Shown here piece after piece: positions 38,192 through 49,310 of a stretch of DNA of 64,000 nt. The notes below the pieces were generated by a model, which saw only the letters and a list, made by a program, of their open reading frames with translations, searched no databases and was not told the origin of the DNA. Source of the DNA: Roseiarcus sp963835215 (lineage in GTDB: Bacteria; Pseudomonadota; Alphaproteobacteria; Rhizobiales; Beijerinckiaceae); contig CAWIES010000002.1 in NCBI GenBank assembly GCA_963835215.1, positions 1,612,001 through 1,676,000 on the forward strand, written 5' to 3'. The stretch's first letter is position 1, and the number at the start of each line of letters is the position of its first letter. The position numbers were made by a program, and so were the translations under genes.

Positions 38192-39595
38192 TCATTTGGC
38201 GAGGTCGAAGGCGGCGAGAAAGGCGCTGGCGACGCCCAAGCCGGTGATGACGTCGACGACGCCGGCGAGGAACGAGGCGAGCGCGTAGAAGGCGTGCCCA
38301 GTGAAGCGACGCGCCAGGGTCGGGCGTCGCCCGACCTGCGTCGAGAGGCCGGACAGGTCAGCGCGCCGCACCCGCGCAGCCGCGCGCGCGAGGGCAAAGC
38401 GCGGCCACAGGCTCATCACCGTGACGCGCACGCCGATGAGGATCGCGACCGCCGCGAGGGTTTCGATGCGGCTAATCGCATCGGCGCCGCCGTCAACGAA
38501 ATGCGACGACGCGAAAATGGCGAGCGCGAAGGCGCCGATCTCGACAACGAGGGCGATCAGCGAAAGCCAAGCCGCGTCGCGCGCGGCGGCGAGCGCGCCG
38601 GGCAGCAGCAGCGCCCAGCCGGCGCCGCGCCAGGCGAGGCCCCAATTTGTCTTCTCGTTGCGGGTCCAGCCCTCGTAGATCGCGATCAGGTCAGGGCGGC
38701 CGAGCGCCGGCAGCCGATCCCCGGGCGGAATCAGCGGCAGGCCAGAGGGCAGGCGATAGGCGGCCCGGCCGCCCTCGCGCCGGCGCGCCAGCGTGCGCTC
38801 GGCGGCGCAGCCATTGAGCCAGTCGGCGAGGCGCGTGCGCTGGGGCCCGTCGCCAAAGCGCTTCACGTCATTGGCGACGCGCGCGAGATCGAAGTCGCGG
38901 TCGAGGCGTTCGATGACCGCGACGAGGCCAACGCCGAAACTCGGCGCGTTTGGCGATACGTCGGGCAGGCGTTCGATCAGCACGGCCGCAAGCTCGGCGC
39001 GCGCACTCTCTCGCTCGGCGAGCGAGAGAAGATCGGCGAGCGCGAGGATGTCCCGCCAGGCGGCGAGGTCGCGAAATGTTGCCTCAGGCTCCCGAGCGAG
39101 GCGGGCGAGGTCGGCGCGGAAGGAAGCGAGGACGCCATGATAGCTGTGGCGGCCAAGCGCGCGGTCGGGGGGAGTCGCGTTCACTTTTTCGGGCGCCGGG
39201 GGTGGCGCGATCACTTTGTCCGGTCGAGACGGCGGCGGCAAAGGCGCGCGCCAACGCGGCGGCGGTCCGACGGGTCGCTCGGGCGACTCGAAACTTGTCG
39301 TAGGCGCCCGCCAGCGTGGTGGTGGCGACGCGCGTATAGCGATGTCGAACGGCGCGCCGCTCGCGGCAATTTCGTCGTCCGCGACGGGCGGCGCTTTGGT
39401 ATCGTCGTCCGCTTCGTGCGCGCCGATCGTCGGCTCGGGCCGCCAGGCGAGCGCCTGCTCGCGCGCCTCCATCAATCGCTGGAAGCCGCCCGGATCGTCC
39501 TCCGGCCGGGTCACTCTCAGCTTCTCGGCGTAGGCGCGCAGGATCGCCCGAATGTCGGTCGTCGGCGCGATGCCGAGCACAGCCCACGGGTTCAT
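38192..39595 (-). CDS. J-domain-like membrane protein, partner of HscC
   Basis: A 467-aa protein that starts like a J-domain (NPWAVLGIAPTTDIRAILRAYAEKLRVTRPEDDPGGFQRLMEAREQAL) but has RPE where the essential HPD tripeptide should be. A proline-rich linker with repeated PPPRWRAP follows (residues about 85-140), then an alpha-helical region and three or four C-terminal membrane helices (about 325-465). It starts 25 bases after hscC on the same strand. In E. coli HscC works with the J-proteins DjlB/DjlC, which are membrane-linked, so this is likely its counterpart. Confidence 0.65.
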   Translation of the reverse strand: MNPWAVLGIAPTTDIRAILRAYAEKLRVTRPEDDPGGFQRLMEAREQALAWRPEPTIGAHEADDDTKAPPVADDEIAASGAPFDIAIRASPPPRWRAPTTSFESPERPVGPPPRWRAPLPPPSRPDKVIAPPPAPEKVNATPPDRALGRHSYHGVLASFRADLARLAREPEATFRDLAAWRDILALADLLSLAERESARAELAAVLIERLPDVSPNAPSFGVGLVAVIERLDRDFDLARVANDVKRFGDGPQRTRLADWLNGCAAERTLARRREGGRAAYRLPSGLPLIPPGDRLPALGRPDLIAIYEGWTRNEKTNWGLAWRGAGWALLLPGALAAARDAAWLSLIALVVEIGAFALAIFASSHFVDGGADAISRIETLAAVAILIGVRVTVMSLWPRFALARAAARVRRADLSGLSTQVGRRPTLARRFTGHAFYALASFLAGVVDVITGLGVASAFLAAFDLAK

Positions 39596-39620
39596 CGCCG
39601 CGCCGCTCGCTGGCCGCCCA

Positions 39621-41309
39621 TCATGCCGAGGGCCACGTGCGCTCGAAGCCGTCGAGCGCTTCGGCGAAGTGGCGACGTAGGCCGCCGGCGTCGCGCAATT
39701 GCTGGTCGGCCAGGGCCATCTCGAAATTGCCGAGCAGCCGCTTGATGTGCTCGCGCTGCGCGCCCAGGCTCTCCGCGTAAAGCCGCTCGGCTCTCGCGAT
39801 CAGCGCGCGATTTTCCGCCTGGTCGCGCGGCGGCGTCTTCAGTTCGGCCAGCGCCCGAAAGCGCGTGTCGACGTCTTCGGCGCTGAGATTGGCTTCGTTG
39901 CGGAAGACGCGCCGCTCGCGTTGGCCGGTGGTCTCGGCGGCGACCTCGACTTCGAGCGCGCCATTGACGTCGTAGGTGAAACGCACCTCGACTCCCTCGC
40001 GCCCGGCCGGCGCCATTGGGACTGGCATCCGAAGTTCGCCGATCTTGATGTTCTGCGTCGGGCGCAGGTTCTCGCCCTGATAGACCTCTATGACGATCGC
40101 CCCCTGATTATCCTCGACGGTGAAATAGCGGCCGGCGCGGCTGATCGGCACGACCGCGTTGCGCTCGATCAAGGGCGACATCGACCGCTGCTCATGCGCG
40201 GTCGGATCACGCACTGAAATGCCGAGCGTGTAGGGGCACACGTCGGTCATCACCAGATCGGCGAGCGCCGCATGGCGGGCTTTCAGGCCCGCCTGAACCG
40301 CCGCGCCGAGCGCGACAACGTGATCGGGCCGGGGATGAGCGAGCGGAAAGCGGCCGAACAGCCGCGTCACCAGAGCGCGCGCCATCGGCATGCGCGTCGC
40401 GCCGCCGACCAGCACGATCTGATCGATCGTCTGCGGATCGACCCGCGCGTCGGCGACGGCGCGCTCGATCGGCGTGCGAAGCCGGCGCAGCAGCGGCTGC
40501 GAAGCCTCCTCGAATTCGGCGCGGCTCACTTCGCCGCGGCGCGGCTTGTCGAGCAGCACGACTTCGTAAGGCGCGCTCTCTTGCGTGCTCAGCGCGTGCT
40601 TGACCCGCTCGGCTTCGCGCATCAGCCGCGCGAGATCGACGCCGGCCAGTTGGTCGGGATTGATCTCGTGACGGCGGGCGATCAGCGCAATCAGCGCGTC
40701 GCGAAAATCGTCGCCGCCGAGATGCGAGTCGCCCGCGGAGGCGCGAACCTCCATGACTCCCTCGAACTTGTGCAGCAGCGAGACGTCGAACGTGCCGCCG
40801 CCAAGGTCGAGGATGAGAAACCGCCCCTCTTCGAGCGAATCGAGGCCGTGCGCCAAAGCGGCGGCGGTTGGCTCGTTGATCAGCCGCTCGACCGTGAGCC
40901 CGGCAAGGCGCGCCGCATCGAGCGTCGCCTTGCGTTGGGGATCGCTGAAATAGGCGGGCACCGAGATGACCGCTTCGCCGAGCGGCGCGCCGATCTTGGT
41001 CTCGGCGTCCTCCTTCAGCGCCCGCAGCACCAGCGCCGACAATTCTTCGGCGCGGTAGAAGCGGCCGGCGAGGCGCGCGCCGGCGGTTGAGCCCATCCAG
41101 CGCTTGAACGAAGCGACCGAGCGATCGGGGTGAGTGATCAGCCGGTCGGCCGCGGCGCGCCCGACCAGCGCCGCGCCGTCCTCGGCGATGCTGACGGCCG
41201 AGGGGGTCAGCGTGTCGCCGAGCGCATTGGCGACGAGCTGCGGCCCATCTTCGGTCCACAGCGCGATCAGCGAGTTCGTCGTCCCGAGGTCGATGCCCGC
41301 GATCGCCAT
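39621..41309 (-). CDS. hscC: Hsp70-family chaperone HscC
   Basis: A 562-aa DnaK-like chaperone, shorter than DnaK (about 640 aa) and lacking its long C-terminal tail, as for HscC. ATPase motifs are intact: GIDLGTTNSLIAL, LINEPTAAALAHGLD, ILDLGGGTFDVSLL and VLVGGATRMPMARAL. The ATG at 41309 gives the canonical MAIAGIDLGTTN start. The peptide-binding domain begins near residue 370. It is co-transcribed with the J-like gene downstream. Clients are unknown. Confidence 0.88.
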   Translation of the reverse strand: MAIAGIDLGTTNSLIALWTEDGPQLVANALGDTLTPSAVSIAEDGAALVGRAAADRLITHPDRSVASFKRWMGSTAGARLAGRFYRAEELSALVLRALKEDAETKIGAPLGEAVISVPAYFSDPQRKATLDAARLAGLTVERLINEPTAAALAHGLDSLEEGRFLILDLGGGTFDVSLLHKFEGVMEVRASAGDSHLGGDDFRDALIALIARRHEINPDQLAGVDLARLMREAERVKHALSTQESAPYEVVLLDKPRRGEVSRAEFEEASQPLLRRLRTPIERAVADARVDPQTIDQIVLVGGATRMPMARALVTRLFGRFPLAHPRPDHVVALGAAVQAGLKARHAALADLVMTDVCPYTLGISVRDPTAHEQRSMSPLIERNAVVPISRAGRYFTVEDNQGAIVIEVYQGENLRPTQNIKIGELRMPVPMAPAGREGVEVRFTYDVNGALEVEVAAETTGQRERRVFRNEANLSAEDVDTRFRALAELKTPPRDQAENRALIARAERLYAESLGAQREHIKRLLGNFEMALADQQLRDAGGLRRHFAEALDGFERTWPSA

Positions 41310-41369
41310 GTCGCCCGAAGTCCCGTCCCAGTGTCGGAAACGAGTTTCCCGTACCCACACAGGGTTTGT

Positions 41370-43604
41370 CTACATGAAGCTTTGCGGGTCGACGTCGACC
41401 GCGACCCTGACGCCGCCCCGCGGCGGCGGCGCAGCGGCGATCAGGGCGCGCAGATAGCCTTGCAAATCGGCGCCGCGCGGCGCCTTGAGCGCGAGGCGGA
41501 AGCGGTGGCGTCCGCGCAACACCGCAATCGGCGCTTCGGCCGGCCCGAGCAGAATGATCTCGTCGCCCTGCGGCGCGCCGCTAACCGGCGCCACCCGCCA
41601 ACTTTGCCCCAGCGCATGGCCGGCGCGCGCGAGCGCGCGCGCATGAGCTTCCGCCGCGCCGCGATCTTCGCCCGAGACGATGATCGCCGCCAGCCGGCCG
41701 AATGGCGGCAAGCCGCCGCGCCGGCGCTGCTCCGTCTCCTCGGCGTAGAAGCGTTCGACGTCGCCCGACAAGCAGCGCCGCGATCACTGGATGCTCGGGC
41801 TGCCAGGTCTGCAGCATGGCGCGGCCGGGCCTGTCGCCGCGCCCGGCCCGCCCGGTCGCTTGGCGCAAAAGCTGGAAGGTGCGCTCGGCGGCGCGCGGGT
41901 CGCCGTTCGCCAGGCCGACATCGGCGTCGATGATTCCAACCAGCGTCAGCAGCGGGAAATTGTGGCCCTTGGCGACGAGCTGCGTGCCGATGATGATGTC
42001 GTATTCGCCGCGCGCCGCCGCATCAAGCTGGCGCGCAACTTCTCGATCCCGCCGGGAAAGTCGGAGGAGAGCACCAGCGTGCGCGCATCGGGAAACAGCG
42101 CCGCCGTCTCCTCGGCGAGGCGCTCGACGCCGGGGCCGCAGGCGGTGAGGCTATCGGCTTCCCCGCATTGCGGGCAGAGCTCGGGGCGCGGCTCGGTGTG
42201 GCCGCAATGGTGGCAGACCAGCGCTTTGCGAAAACGATGTTCGACCAGCCAGGCCGAGCAGTTCGGACACTGGAAGCGATGGCCGCAGGCGCGGCACAAG
42301 GTGAGGGGGGCATAGCCGCGCCGGTTGAGGAACAGTAGCGCTTGTTCGCCGGCGCTCAAAGCCGCTTCGATCGCCGCCACCAGCCGCGGCGCCAGCCAGC
42401 GGCCGCGCGGCGGCCCCTCGCGCTTGAGGTCGATCGCCGTCAGTTCCGGCAGCTTGCGCTCGCCAAAGCGCGCCGCTAGCCGCAGCCAGTCGTAGCGGCC
42501 GCGCTCGGCGTTGACCCGCGTCTCGAGCGAGGGCGTCGCTGAGGCGAGCACGACCGGCGCGCTCTCCAGCTTGCCGCGCACCACCGCCATATCGCGCGCG
42601 TGGTAGACGACGCCCTCTTCCTGCTTGTAGGCGCCCTCGTGCTCCTCATCGACGACGATCAGGCCGAGGTCGGCGAACGGCAGGAACAGCGCCGAGCGCG
42701 CGCCGACGACGACTTGCGCCTGGCCGCCGGCGACCGCGCCCCACAGCCGCTCGCGCTGGCGCGGCGTGATCGCCGAATGCCATTCGGCCGGGCGCGCGCC
42801 GAAGCGCGCGGCGAAGCGGTCGAGGAATTGCGCGGTGAGCGCGATCTCGGGCAACAGCACGAGCGCCTGGCGCTTGCCCCGCAAGGCTGCGGCGATCGCC
42901 TCGAAATAGACTTCGGTCTTGCCCGAGCCAGTGACGCCTTCGAGCAGGATCGCGCGCGGCGTGCGCGCCGCAACGGCGGCGGCGAGCGCATCGGCGGCGA
43001 CGCGCTGGTCGGACTCGAGCGTATGCGCGAAGAAATCGGGATCGAGCGTCGGCGTCGCCGGCTCCGGCTCGAGCGCGACGAATTCCAGCGCGCCCTCCGC
43101 GATCAGCCCGTCAATGACGCCGACACTGCACTTGGCGAGCGCGGCGAGCGCGGTCTTGGTCTGCGGCGCCCCCTCGCTGAGCGCGGCCAGCGCGCGCTCG
43201 CGGGCCGGCGTCAGGCGGGCTGGCGGCTTGCCGGTCGGGCGCACGGCGAGTTTGGGCGCCTGCGCCGAGGCCGCCTCGGGGCCGCGCGTCGCCATGCGCA
43301 GCGCCATGCCGCGCGGGGCGAGCGTCCAGTTCGCCACCCAGTCGATGAAGTCGAGCATGCTCCGCCGCAGCGGCGGCCAGTCGCGCTTGGCGGTGATGGA
43401 TTTGAGATTGCCGCCATCGCCCTCACGCAGCGACCAGACGACGCCGGTCGCGGTGCGGGTCCCGAGCGGCGCGACGATGAAATCGCCCGGCGCCAGCGTC
43501 AGCCCGGAAGGAACGCGGTAGGAATAGAGCGTGTCGACCGCGACCGGAAACAGCGCGTCGACGATCCTTTCGGTTCGCGATTCGGCTTCGTGCAGGGGCG
43601 GCAT
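41370..43604 (-). CDS. priA: Primosomal replication helicase PriA, two frameshifts
   Basis: Restarts stalled replication forks. The 5' part shows VDTLYSYRVPSGLTLAPGDFI (3' DNA-binding domain), the Walker A in EGVTGSGKTEVY, the DEEH box and the zinc-binding cysteine array CRACGH, CPNCS, CHHCGH, CPQCGE. Frame breaks near 42030, where one base restores QLDAAARGEYDIII, and near 41770, restoring LLSGDVERFYAEE. The C-terminal RRRGGLPPFGRLAAIIVSG closes it at 41370. Full length about 745 aa. An essential-type gene, so read errors are the likely cause. Confidence 0.9.
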
Positions 43605-43683
43605 GAGCGCGGTCTAGCACGCCGCGGCTACGGAAAGGGGGGCGGCTGTTAGTCGCCGTTACCGATCCGCAGACCCGCGAGGC

Positions 43684-44082
43684 TTACGCCTTCTTGGGCT
43701 TGGCGGTCTCGGCGGCCTTGACCGTGTCGGTGCGCTCGGCGATGCGGGCCGACTTGCCGCGGCGATCACGCAGGTAATAGAGCTTGGCGCGGCGCACCTT
43801 GCCGCGGCGCACGACCTTGATCGAGTCGATCACCGGCGAATGGATGGGAAATACGCGCTCGACGCCTTCGCCATAGGAGATCTTGCGGACGGTGAAGCTC
43901 TCCTGAATGCCGCCGCCGTTGCGGGCGATGCAAACGCCTTCGTAGGCCTGAACGCGGCTGCGCTCGCCTTCGGTGACCTTAACGTTGACAATAATCGTGT
44001 CGCCGGGGGCGAATTCGGGAATCGGGCGGATAGCGGCCAGTTTGGCGGCCTGTTCGGCCTCGATCGTCTGGATGATGTTCAT
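43684..44082 (-). CDS. rplS: 50S ribosomal protein L19
   Basis: A 132-aa ribosomal protein at the 30S-50S interface. It begins MNIIQTIEAEQAAKL and contains FAPGDTIIVNVKVTEGERSRVQAYEGVCIARNGGG and VERVFPIHSPVIDSIKVVRRGKVRRAKLYYLRDRRGKSARI, all diagnostic. A second ATG twelve bases upstream is rejected because GGAG stands six bases before 44082. The lysine-rich tail (KAAETAKPKKA) is a common alphaproteobacterial extension. rpsP, rimM and trmD are not adjacent here. Confidence 0.97.
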   Translation of the reverse strand: MNIIQTIEAEQAAKLAAIRPIPEFAPGDTIIVNVKVTEGERSRVQAYEGVCIARNGGGIQESFTVRKISYGEGVERVFPIHSPVIDSIKVVRRGKVRRAKLYYLRDRRGKSARIAERTDTVKAAETAKPKKA

Positions 44083-44291
44083 TGTCGTCTCCATGCCGTG
44101 AGCCTCCCCGCTCGGAGGCGGTTCGGCGAGCGCTTCGGCGCGCTGTTTTCATTTGAGGCGCGGCTCATACAGCAAAGCCGGCGGCGTGTCGAGACGGGGG
44201 TCGCCCGGGTTGCCCCATTGGGCGGGGGTGGCTATTTTCGCCCTCGCGCCCGGAGCCCTCGACCGCGCCGCGCGATCCGAAGGTCAAACCG

Positions 44292-44913
44292 ATGCCAAAG
44301 CTCCGCCGCCTCGCGCCGGCGTGCCTTCTCGCGCTCGTTATGGCGAGCACGCCCGCCGCCGCCGCGTCCGATGCGGAGGTCGCCGCCGACGCTGATGCTG
44401 CCGGGGCCGCTGCCCGATATCGTCGAGGGCGACGCTGGAGCGCCAGAGACCATCGTCGAATACGCCTCGATGACCTGTAGCCATTGCGCCGCGTTCCACG
44501 AGCAGGTCTGGCCGGCGCTCAAGGCGAAATACGTCGACACCGGCAAGGCGAAGTTCATCCTGCGCGAATTCCCGCTCGATCCGCTCGCCATCCTTGCCTT
44601 CATGGCCGCGCGGTGCGTGGGCCCCGACAAGCGCGACGGCCTGATCGACAGACTGTTCGCCAGTCAGGGGAACTGGGCCTTCCGCGACGAGCCGATCGTG
44701 CGCCTGCGGCTCGAAACCGGCCTTTCGCCCGAAGATTTCCTGGCCTGCGTCAAGGACAAGACGCTGTTTGACGGCATCACCGCCATCCACGATTCCGCCG
44801 CCCAGCGATTCGGGATCAATTCGACGCCGACCTTCTTCGTCAACGGCCATCAACTGAGCGGCGAAGCGGCGCTCGTTGAATTCGACCAAGCCCTTGCGCC
44901 GCCGACGAAATAG
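44292..44913 (+). CDS. DsbA-family thiol:disulfide interchange protein, one frameshift
   Basis: A periplasmic thioredoxin-fold protein of about 206 aa. The signal peptide is LAPACLLALVMASTPAAAA, and the active site CSHC is in YASMTCSHCAAFH. FILREFPLDPLAILAFMAARCV and the cis-Pro loop GINSTPTFFVNG follow. A shift near 44380 (an extra C in GCCGCCGAC) separates signal and mature domain; correction gives VAPTLMLPGPLPDIVEGD. The dsbA-like gene immediately before smc is a familiar alphaproteobacterial order. It is probably an oxidase or isomerase of disulfides. Confidence 0.85.
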
Positions 44914-45036
44914 GGCGGTTTCGCACAGGTTCTTGCGTGGCGGGACTTGATACGCGCCCCGCTTTGTGGCGGCTTGCCGCAGGACTTCCGCATATTAAGA
45001 ACTCCCGCGTATTGGGACGATCAGAGGGCGAGGCCC

Positions 45037-48000
45037 ATGAAATTCGAGCGGCTGCGCCTAGCCGGGTTCAAGAGCTTCTGCGACGCCACCGATTTCAAGA
45101 TCGAGCCGGGGCTGACCGGGCTCGTCGGCCCCAACGGCTGCGGCAAGTCGAACCTGGTCGAGGCGCTGCGTTGGGTGATGGGCGAAAGCTCGTACAAGAG
45201 CATGCGCGCCTCCGGCATGGACGAGGTGATCTTCTCGGGCGCCGGGTCGCGGCCCTCGCGCAACATCGCCGAGGTCGGACTGACGCTCGACAATTCCGAT
45301 CGCCGCGCCCCCGCCGCCTTCAACGACGCCGAGACGATCGAGGTGACGCGCCGCATCGAACGCGAGACCGGCTCGACCTACCGGGTCAATGGCCGCGAGG
45401 TCCGGGCGCGCGACGTGCAACTGCTGTTCGCCGACGCTTCGACCGGCGCGCGCTCGCCGGCGATGGTGCGCCAGGGGCAGATCGGCGAGATCATCGCCGC
45501 CAAGCCGCAGGCGCGCCGGCTGATCCTCGAGGAGGCCGCCGGCGTCTCCGGCCTGCACACGCGTCGCCACGAGGCCGAGCTGCGCCTCAAGGGGGCCGAC
45601 GACAATCTGGTGCGGGTCGAGGATGTCCTCAAGCAGATCGACGCGCAGATCGACAGTCTCAAGCGTCAGGCGCGTCAGTCGAACCGCTACCGGGTCTTGG
45701 CGCAGGACATTCGCCGCCAGGAGGCGCTGGCGCGGCTGATCGCCTGGCGCGATCGCGAGGCGCAATTCATCCTGGCGGGGCAACGGCTCGACGCCGATCT
45801 GCGCGAGGTCGCCGAGCGCACCCGCGCCCAGGCCGAGGCCGCGCGCCTGCAAGCGATCGCCGCCGCCGACCTGCCGCCGCTGCGCGAAGAGGAGGCGCGG
45901 GTCGGCGCGGCGCTGCATCGCCTGGTGCTGGCGCGCGATGCGCTCGCTGGCGAAGAGAAGCGCGCGCGCGACCGCGTCGCCGAACTTGAGCGCCATGTCG
46001 CCGAGTCGGCGCAGGATCTTCAGCGCGAGGAGGCGCTGGTCGCCGATGCGGCCGACGTTCTGACGCGCCTGGCGAGCGAAGACGAGGCGTTGTCCGCCGA
46101 GACCGCGCGCTCGGAAGACTCGAAGCGCGAAGCCGAGGCGCGCCGCGCCCGGCTCGAGGAACGCCTCGCCGCCGCTGAAGCCGCGCTGGCCGAGGCGCAG
46201 GGCGCCGCCGCCGATCTCAATGCGCGGCGCAACGCGCTCGCCGCCGGCCTTGCCGAGGAGGGCCGCCGCGTCGCGCGGTTCGAGGGCGAATGTGCTTCGC
46301 TGGCGCGTGAGCGCGCCGACTTGCAGGGCGCCGCCGGCGACGAGGCGGCGCTGCGCGCCGAGAGCGAGGCGGCCCGCGCGCTTGGCGAGGCGCTCGCAGC
46401 GGCCGAGGCGCACACGCTCGTCGCCGAGGGCGCCCACGCGGAAGCGCGCGAAGCCGAAGCGCGCTCGCGCGGGCCGCTCGCCGAGGCCGAGCGCACCGCC
46501 CAGCGCCTCGACACCGAAATCCGCACCCTGACCAAGCTGCTCGGCGCGACGCCGGGCGGCAAATGGCCGCCGGTGGTCGATGCGGTCGATGTCGCGCGCG
46601 GCTATGAGGCGGCGCTGGGCGCCGCGCTCGGCGATGACTTGCAGGCTTCGATCGACGCCGCCGCGCCAGCGCATTGGTCTCTGCTCGAAGCGGGCGGCGA
46701 TCCCGAACTCCCCGCCGGCGTCGAGCCGCTCGCCGGCCGCGTCGAAGCGCCGCCTGCGTTGCGTCGGCGCCTCGCGCAGATCGGCGTCGTCGCGCGGGCT
46801 GAGGGCGCTCGTCTCTCGGCGCTGCTGAAGCCAGGCCAGCGCCTCGTGTCGCTGGAAGGCGATCTCTGGCGCTGGGACGGCTTCGTCTCCACCGCGGAGG
46901 CGCCAACGCCGGCGGCGCAGCGACTGGTCGAGAAAAACCGGCTCGGCGATCTCTCGCGCGAGGCCGAGGCCGCGCGCCAGGTCGCCGAGATCGCGCGCGC
47001 CGCGGCGACGCGCACGCAAGCGGCGCTGCGGGAAGCGGCCACGGCCGAGAGCGAGGCGCGTCAGCGCGCCCGCGCCGCCCGCGTCGCCGCCGATACGGCG
47101 CGCGACAAATTCGCCGCCGCCGAACGGCGCCGCGCCCAGACCCTGTCGCGTCTCTCCGCGCTCGATGAGGCGCTGACGCGCGCCGAAGGCGCCGCAGCGA
47201 CGAGGCGGCCGAGCGTAAGCGCGAGCAGGAAGCCGCGCTCGCCGCGCTGGCGCCGAGCGACGAACTGGCGCTGGCGCTGGAGCGGGCGCGAACGCTCGCC
47301 GCGCATGAGCGGGCGGAATTTGCCGAGGCGAAGGCGGCCGCGCAGACTCTCGCCCGCGAAGCCGAGGCGCGCGCGGCGCGGCGCGGCGCGATCTCCGACG
47401 AGCGACGCTCCTGGGCCGAGCGTCGCGCCAAGGCCGAAACGCATATCGCCGACATCGCCGAGCGACGCCTCGCCGCCGAGCAGGAACTCGCGACGCTCGC
47501 CGATGCGCCCGCCGCCTTCTTGCAGCAGCGCCGCCAGTTGCAGGCGCAGCTCGACGAGACCGAGGCCGCGCGCAAGCGGCGCAGCCGATGCGCGCGTCGC
47601 CGCCGAAACCGCGCTTGCCGAGGCCGACCGCGCCGCGCGCGCCGCGCTGGAGGCGATGGGCGCCGCGCGTGAAGCGCGCGCCGCCTCCGAGGAGCGGCTG
47701 GAAGGGGCGCGCAACGCGCCGCGATGAGTTGCTGCGCACGATCGCCGCCGAGCTCGACGTCGAGCCGGCCGGATTGCCGGCGCTCGCGGGCCTTGCCGCC
47801 GGCGAAGCGCCGCCCGAAGCGACGCAGGTCGAGCGCAAGCTCGAAAGCCTGCAAGCAGGAGCGCGAGCGGCTCGGCGCCGTCAATCTGCGCGCCGAAGAC
47901 GAACTCGCCGAAGTCGAGGCGAGCCGCGACCGGCTGATCGCCGAGCGCGACGATCTCACCGAGGCGATCAAGCGCCTGCGTCAGGCGATCCACAGTCTCA

Positions 48001-48497
48001 ACCAGGAAGGCCGCGAGCGCCTGCTCGCCGCCTTCGATGTCGTCAACGCCATTTCGGCGAGTTGTTCGCGACGCTGTTCGAGGGCGGCACGGCCGAGTTG
48101 CAATTGATCGAATCCGACGATCCGCTGGAGGCGGGGCTCGAACTGCTCGCCCGTCCGCCCGGCAAGAAGCCGCAGACGCTGACGCTGCTCTCGGGCGGCG
48201 AGCAGGCGCTGACGGCGATGGCGCTGATCTTCGCCGTGTTCCTCACCAACCCTTCGCCGATCTGCGTGCTCGACGAGGTCGACGCGCCGCTCGACGATTA
48301 CAATGTCGAGCGCTTCTGCGACCTGCTCGACGCGATGCGCAAGCGCGCCGACACGCGCTTCGTCACCATCACCCACAATCCCGATCACCATGGCGCGGAT
48401 GGACCGCCTGTTCGGCGTGACGATGGCCGAGCGCGGGGTCAGCCAGATCGTCTCGGTCGACCTCGCGACGGCGGAGCGGTTTCTCGAAGCGAGCTGA
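45037..48497 (+). CDS. smc: Chromosome segregation protein SMC, six frameshifts
   Basis: The condensin ATPase, about 1150 aa: N-terminal ATPase half (MKFERLRLAGFKSFCDATDF, Walker A GPNGCGKSNLVEALRW), two long coiled coils around a hinge near residues 510-640, and the C-terminal half with signature LLSGGEQALTAMALIFAVF and Walker B ICVLDEVDAPLDD. The frame breaks near 47196, 47585, 47720, 47850, 48048 and 48381. Every break is healed by one base, and all fragments are collinear SMC sequence ending AERFLEAS. The first 2.1 kb is intact. This clustering argues for local read quality, not decay. Confidence 0.93.
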
Positions 48498-48504
48498 GCG
48501 GCGG

Positions 48505-48614
48505 CCCCTCATCCGGCGCTTCGCGCCACCTTCTCCCGCAAGCGGGAGAAGGGTGAGGCGCTTCCTTCTCCCGCGAGCGGGAGAAGGTGGCGGCCATCGG
48601 CCGCCGGATGAGGG
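48505..48614. repeat. REP-like composite palindrome between smc and the HTH gene
   Basis: Two inverted copies: CCCCTCATCCGGCG at the left and CGCCGGATGAGGG at the right enclose two hairpins with arms CTTCTCCCGC / GCGGGAGAAG. This is the largest of the three related elements in the window and again lies between convergent genes. Confidence 0.75.
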
Positions 48615-48655
48615 TTTGCGGCGTCAACCGCAGCGTCAAATTTCGTCAACTCCTG

Positions 48656-49222
48656 TCAAGCCGTGTCAAGCCCGGCGCTTGACGGCGCGGCGGCTTCGTC
48701 AACGCGATCAACGCTCTCGCCCGCGTCAATCCCCGGATCCAGTCCGGGGACGTCTTCACCGTCGCCGGGATGGGACGGCTCGCCGGCGCCGACGCGGCCC
48801 GAGCGCCGCGCCGCGATCATGCGCTCTGCCATCGTGTTGAGCTTCGTCAGCAGTCGCGTCCGCGCGCCCTCATCGGGCTTCGCCTCGGCGCCTTCGACGG
48901 CGCTATATTTGTCGAGCCGGTCGAGCACCCTGAGCAGCCGGTCGATCGCGCCAAGGTCGCCCTCGGCGACCGCTCCTGCGGCAAGACGCAGCGCCGGCTC
49001 GAGCCGGGCGATCTGCACCCGCGCATGATCGAGCCTTGTCTCGCTCCCCGCCTCGTCGAGCGCCCTGGCGACGATCTGGCGCACCCGCTCGCGCGACAGC
49101 CCCTCCGCGCGCCCAATCTCCGCAAACGACAGCCCCGCCTGCACACAGGCGAGAATGCGCAACCGGCGCAGATCGCGGGCGGCGGCGCGGGAGGGGGCGG
49201 GGGAGGCGAGGGAGGCGGGCAT
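48656..49222 (-). CDS. Helix-turn-helix protein (sigma-region-4-like), function unknown
   Basis: A 188-aa protein with a helix-turn-helix (RDLRRLRILACVQAGLSFAEIGRAEGLSRERVRQIVARAL, residues about 15-55) of sigma-factor region 4 style. A helical segment follows (HARVQIARLEPALRLAAGAV, LGAIDRLLRVLDRLDKY), as in a poorly characterised alphaproteobacterial family often found near mobile genes. A broken second copy lies at 52482-52727 in the same orientation, so the pair brackets the islet at 49.3-52.5 kb. The tail from residue 145 is acidic and of low complexity. Confidence 0.6.
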   Translation of the reverse strand: MPASLASPAPSRAAARDLRRLRILACVQAGLSFAEIGRAEGLSRERVRQIVARALDEAGSETRLDHARVQIARLEPALRLAAGAVAEGDLGAIDRLLRVLDRLDKYSAVEGAEAKPDEGARTRLLTKLNTMAERMIAARRSGRVGAGEPSHPGDGEDVPGLDPGIDAGESVDRVDEAAAPSSAGLDTA

Positions 49223-49310
49223 AGGGGGACCGATTCTGGATGAGAGAAAGAGAGATTAACATTAATTCTGATTAACAGAAAGACAATGATGCGACTGCCG
49301 GCCGCTTTGC
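49083..49310. repeat. Left copy of a diverged direct repeat bracketing the 49.3-52.5 kb islet
   Basis: This segment covers the 5' part of the HTH gene and its leader. It aligns with 52569-52780 in the same orientation. Shared stretches include CCCGCTCGCGCGACAGCCCC and GGCGGCGCGGGAGGG inside the gene, and GAAAGA.AAT.AT.C.ACTG.CG.CCG in the leader. Identity looks near 80 percent in the coding part and lower outside; this is an eye estimate. Confidence 0.6.

Noticed and set aside
45058..47838. 926-residue minus-strand frame opposite smc
   Set aside because: Antisense of SMC coding sequence; composition-driven open frame.
45037..48497. Reading smc, priA and other shifted genes as true pseudogenes
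   Set aside because: Peptide sequence is conserved on both sides of every shift, no stop substitutions occur, and loss of both functions is implausible.
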